7,866 nucleotides of DNA from NCBI GenBank assembly GCA_012032855.1, contig JAAUQA010000136.1, positions 1 through 7,866 on the forward strand, written 5' to 3'. Source of the stretch: Candidatus Competibacteraceae bacterium. GTDB lineage: Bacteria > Pseudomonadota > Gammaproteobacteria > Competibacterales > Competibacteraceae. The first letter of the stretch is position 1; every line of letters starts with the position of its first letter. Positions 6,899-7,866 of this stretch are shown in pieces. The notes beneath the pieces are model-generated. The model ran no database searches. It was not told the origin of the DNA and saw only the letters and a list, made by a program, of their open reading frames with translations. Both the position numbers and the translations under genes were made by a program.

Positions 6899-7029
6899 TC
6901 AATCCTGCCAAAATCTTTGAAGCGATCCGGTGCCAATTCAGTGTAGCGCGCCGTATGCTGGATATTGCGGTGCCCCAGGTAATGCTGGATCGCCTGGGTA
7001 TCCTGGCCATCGTTGGCGAATTTGGCCTT
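6899..7029 (-). pseudogene. C-terminal stub of a tyrosine recombinase
   Basis: On the minus strand the frame reads FANDGQDTQAIQHYLGHRN and then IQHTARYTELAPDRFKDF. This is the unmistakable C-terminus of a phage- or Fim-type tyrosine recombinase, with the LGH box and the nucleophile Tyr in RYTEL. An in-frame TAA at 7030-7032 closes it upstream, and the catalytic Arg and HxxR parts are missing, so it cannot be active. As sequenced it ends in a foreign tail (GRIEQRGWAFS) stopping at 6874. Adding one base to the A-run at 6910-6913 gives KDFWQD and a stop at 6899, the usual ending of this family. It marks a former mobile element or inversion system, now truncated. Confidence 0.85.
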
Positions 7030-7085
7030 TTATTAGCAGAAGAAAAATTTTTTCGGTTTTTCAGGGTTAAATTGAGACATAGTGC

Positions 7086-7121
7086 GATGGTTCACTAAAA
7101 CGGGCGTTTTTCTGAACCATC
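7086..7121. repeat. 36-nt imperfect palindrome (two-step hairpin)
   Basis: GATGGTTCA, then CT, AAAAC, a GGGC loop, GTTTT, TC and TGAACCATC. The outer stem is 9 bp and the inner stem 5 bp, both perfect, separated by a 2x2 internal loop. No T-run follows on either strand, so it is not an ordinary terminator. Confidence 0.75.
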
Positions 7122-7163
7122 ATAAGCATACTGAATCGGGCCAACCGGGAGTGGAATGCTTAT
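7122..7163. repeat. Inverted repeat abutting the 36-nt palindrome
   Basis: ATAAGCAT (7122-7129) and ATGCTTAT (7156-7163) are perfect 8-bp inverted repeats enclosing 26 nt, which contain a weak CGG/CCG inner stem. It begins at the very next base after the previous hairpin ends. Confidence 0.6.
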
Positions 7164-7368
7164 TGGCAGGGGGTCGAAAAAGAAACCGCATGAAAACCTC
7201 TTTTCACCCGTGCATCACTTTGATGCCGTTTGGAATACCGAAGCGGTCGTTTCCATCATAAACACTGCTTGGCTGAACAGCACCCAACAAGTGCTAATAT
7301 CGGTTAGTTGCGCTGATGGCGAGCAGTCTGCTAGCGTCCGCTCGTCTCGCTGAGATTTGCTTCGTCAT

Positions 7369-7443
7369 CATTGAAGGCAAGCGTTGGCGCGCTTCTTCAT
7401 GGAGTCTCCGCTTAAGAAAAACTGCATGAGAACGCCTTCAATG
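7369..7443. repeat. 10-bp stem enclosing a foldable segment
   Basis: CATTGAAGGC (7369-7378) pairs perfectly with GCCTTCAATG (7434-7443). Directly inside it AAGCG (7379-7383) can pair with CGCTT (7409-7413), leaving an unpaired A-rich stretch on the 3' side. It could be a structured RNA or a mobile-element end. No known family was recognised. Confidence 0.5.
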
Positions 7444-7477
7444 CCTCTACTGAGTTGCCTGGCTGCGCCCCCAACAG

Positions 7478-7497
7478 CCGGAAAAATATTTTTCTGG
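7478..7497. repeat. 20-bp near-perfect palindrome with AT core
   Basis: CCGGAAAAATATTTTTCTGG is palindromic at 9 of 10 pairs, the tenth being G-T. It directly follows a 5-bp hairpin (GGCTG 7461-7465 with CAGCC 7475-7479, overlapping by two bases). It may be a bidirectional terminator or a protein-binding site ahead of the DUF211 gene; the sequence does not decide. Confidence 0.5.
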
Positions 7498-7620
7498 ATA
7501 TGACTTAATGGGTTGTGTTTATTGGTCTTTGCTCAACGCTCTGAATTGCTGACCTTGTTCCAAACTGGACAAAAGGAGCAAACTAGGCGCTGGATTAACC
7601 TTGGGAGCAAATAATCTCTT

Positions 7621-7866
7621 ATGGCTTATATTAAACGCCTGGTGTTGGATATCCTTAAACCGCACCATCCCGACGCTTTGGAATTTGCCAAGGCTTTGGC
7701 CGAGTTGGGCGCGGATTACCGCGTTACGCTAACGACGGTAGAAATGGACGAACAAACGCAGACCCTGCGGGTGGTTGTCCGAGGTCGGGACCTTGCGCTG
7801 GATCGTATTCAGGAGGTCATCACCACCATGGGGGCCTCGCTGCATAGCATTGACGAGGTGGAAGCC
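7621..7866 (+). CDS. DUF211 protein, 3' end cut by window
   Basis: 82 codons are visible and the frame is open at the window end; family members are about 95 residues, so little is missing. ATG 7621 is the first possible start after an in-frame TAA (7612-7614). GGGAG at 7603-7607 is the nearest ribosome-site match, with a rather long 13-nt spacing. The sequence follows DUF211 from end to end: MAYIKRLVLDILKPHHPDAL, then EFAKALAELGADYRVTL, VEMDEQTQTLRVVVRG, and the C-terminal IQEVITTMGASLHSIDEVEA. The fold is a small ferredoxin-like alpha/beta domain of unknown role, possibly a ligand sensor. DUF211 is best known from archaea and is less common in proteobacteria. No partner gene is visible. Confidence 0.88.
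   Translation, partial: MAYIKRLVLDILKPHHPDALEFAKALAELGADYRVTLTTVEMDEQTQTLRVVVRGRDLALDRIQEVITTMGASLHSIDEVEA

Larger units (their letters stand above)
6796..7620. other. 825-bp region without an intact gene
   Basis: Between vapC and the DUF211 gene I find no open frame that resembles a protein family, apart from a recombinase stub on the minus strand. The plus-strand frames at 6850-7098 and 7156-7353 do not look coding: the first is the antisense of the recombinase stub and the second begins inside an inverted repeat. The region holds at least four notable inverted repeats (7086-7121, 7122-7163, 7369-7443, 7478-7497). No tRNA or known structured RNA was recognised. It looks like a decayed mobile-element insertion or cargo boundary. 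Confidence 0.6.

Noticed and set aside
6850..7098. 82-codon plus-strand open frame
   Set aside because: It starts at TTG, resembles no family, and is antisense to the clear tyrosine recombinase C-terminus.
7086..7163. Integron attC site
   Set aside because: The hairpins lack the RYYYAAC and GTTRRRY core boxes in the right positions.
7156..7353. 65-codon plus-strand open frame
   Set aside because: Its ATG lies within the 7122-7163 inverted repeat, there is no ribosome site, and the composition is not protein-like.
7175..7436. Two similar stretches around GCATGA (near 7188 and 7424), considered as a direct repeat
   Set aside because: Identity falls away beyond a few bases and the A-rich context explains most of it.

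Overview
The window looks like a chromosomal segment of a gammaproteobacterium. The Feo iron operon has the gammaproteobacterial order A-A-B-C, including a small FeoC. Its promoter overlaps a good Fur-box match, and its ribosome binding sites are ordinary Shine-Dalgarno sequences. The genus cannot be named from sequence alone.

Layout, left to right. (1) 2-829, + strand: the 3' end of a HAMP-coiled coil-GGDEF diguanylate cyclase, cut by the window edge. (2) 933-1652, + strand: an exported DUF3011 protein with an Asp/Lys run, a hydrophobic segment and a C-terminal beta-rich domain. (3) 1711-5092, - strand: the ferrous iron uptake operon. A promoter under a Fur box (5060-5092) reads into feoA1 (4788-5039), feoA2 (4524-4756), feoB (2104-4520) and feoC (1711-1950). 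(4) 5275-6035, - strand: a HugZ-family (split-barrel plus DUF2470) heme-utilization-type protein just upstream of feo. (5) 6132-6795, + strand: a VapBC-type toxin-antitoxin pair, divergent from the HugZ gene, with a palindromic operator-like site between them. (6) 6796-7620: about 825 bp with no intact gene. It holds the C-terminal stub of a tyrosine recombinase on the - strand and a series of inverted repeats. (7) 7621-window end, + strand: the start of a DUF211 protein.

Two themes stand out. The centre is an iron region: the HugZ-type protein could supply iron from heme, and FeoABC imports ferrous iron. As sequenced, however, feoA2, feoB (twice) and the HugZ gene are all frameshifted, and the recombinase stub has a fifth likely indel. 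Every lesion is a one-base change in a run of the same base, and correcting it restores conserved family sequence exactly. This fits recurrent homopolymer errors in the read data better than real decay, but the sequence alone cannot prove which. The second theme is the recombinase remnant, hairpin-rich DNA and toxin-antitoxin pair at 6.1-7.6 kb, which looks like the scar of a mobile element. I see no convincing new defence or biosynthetic system.
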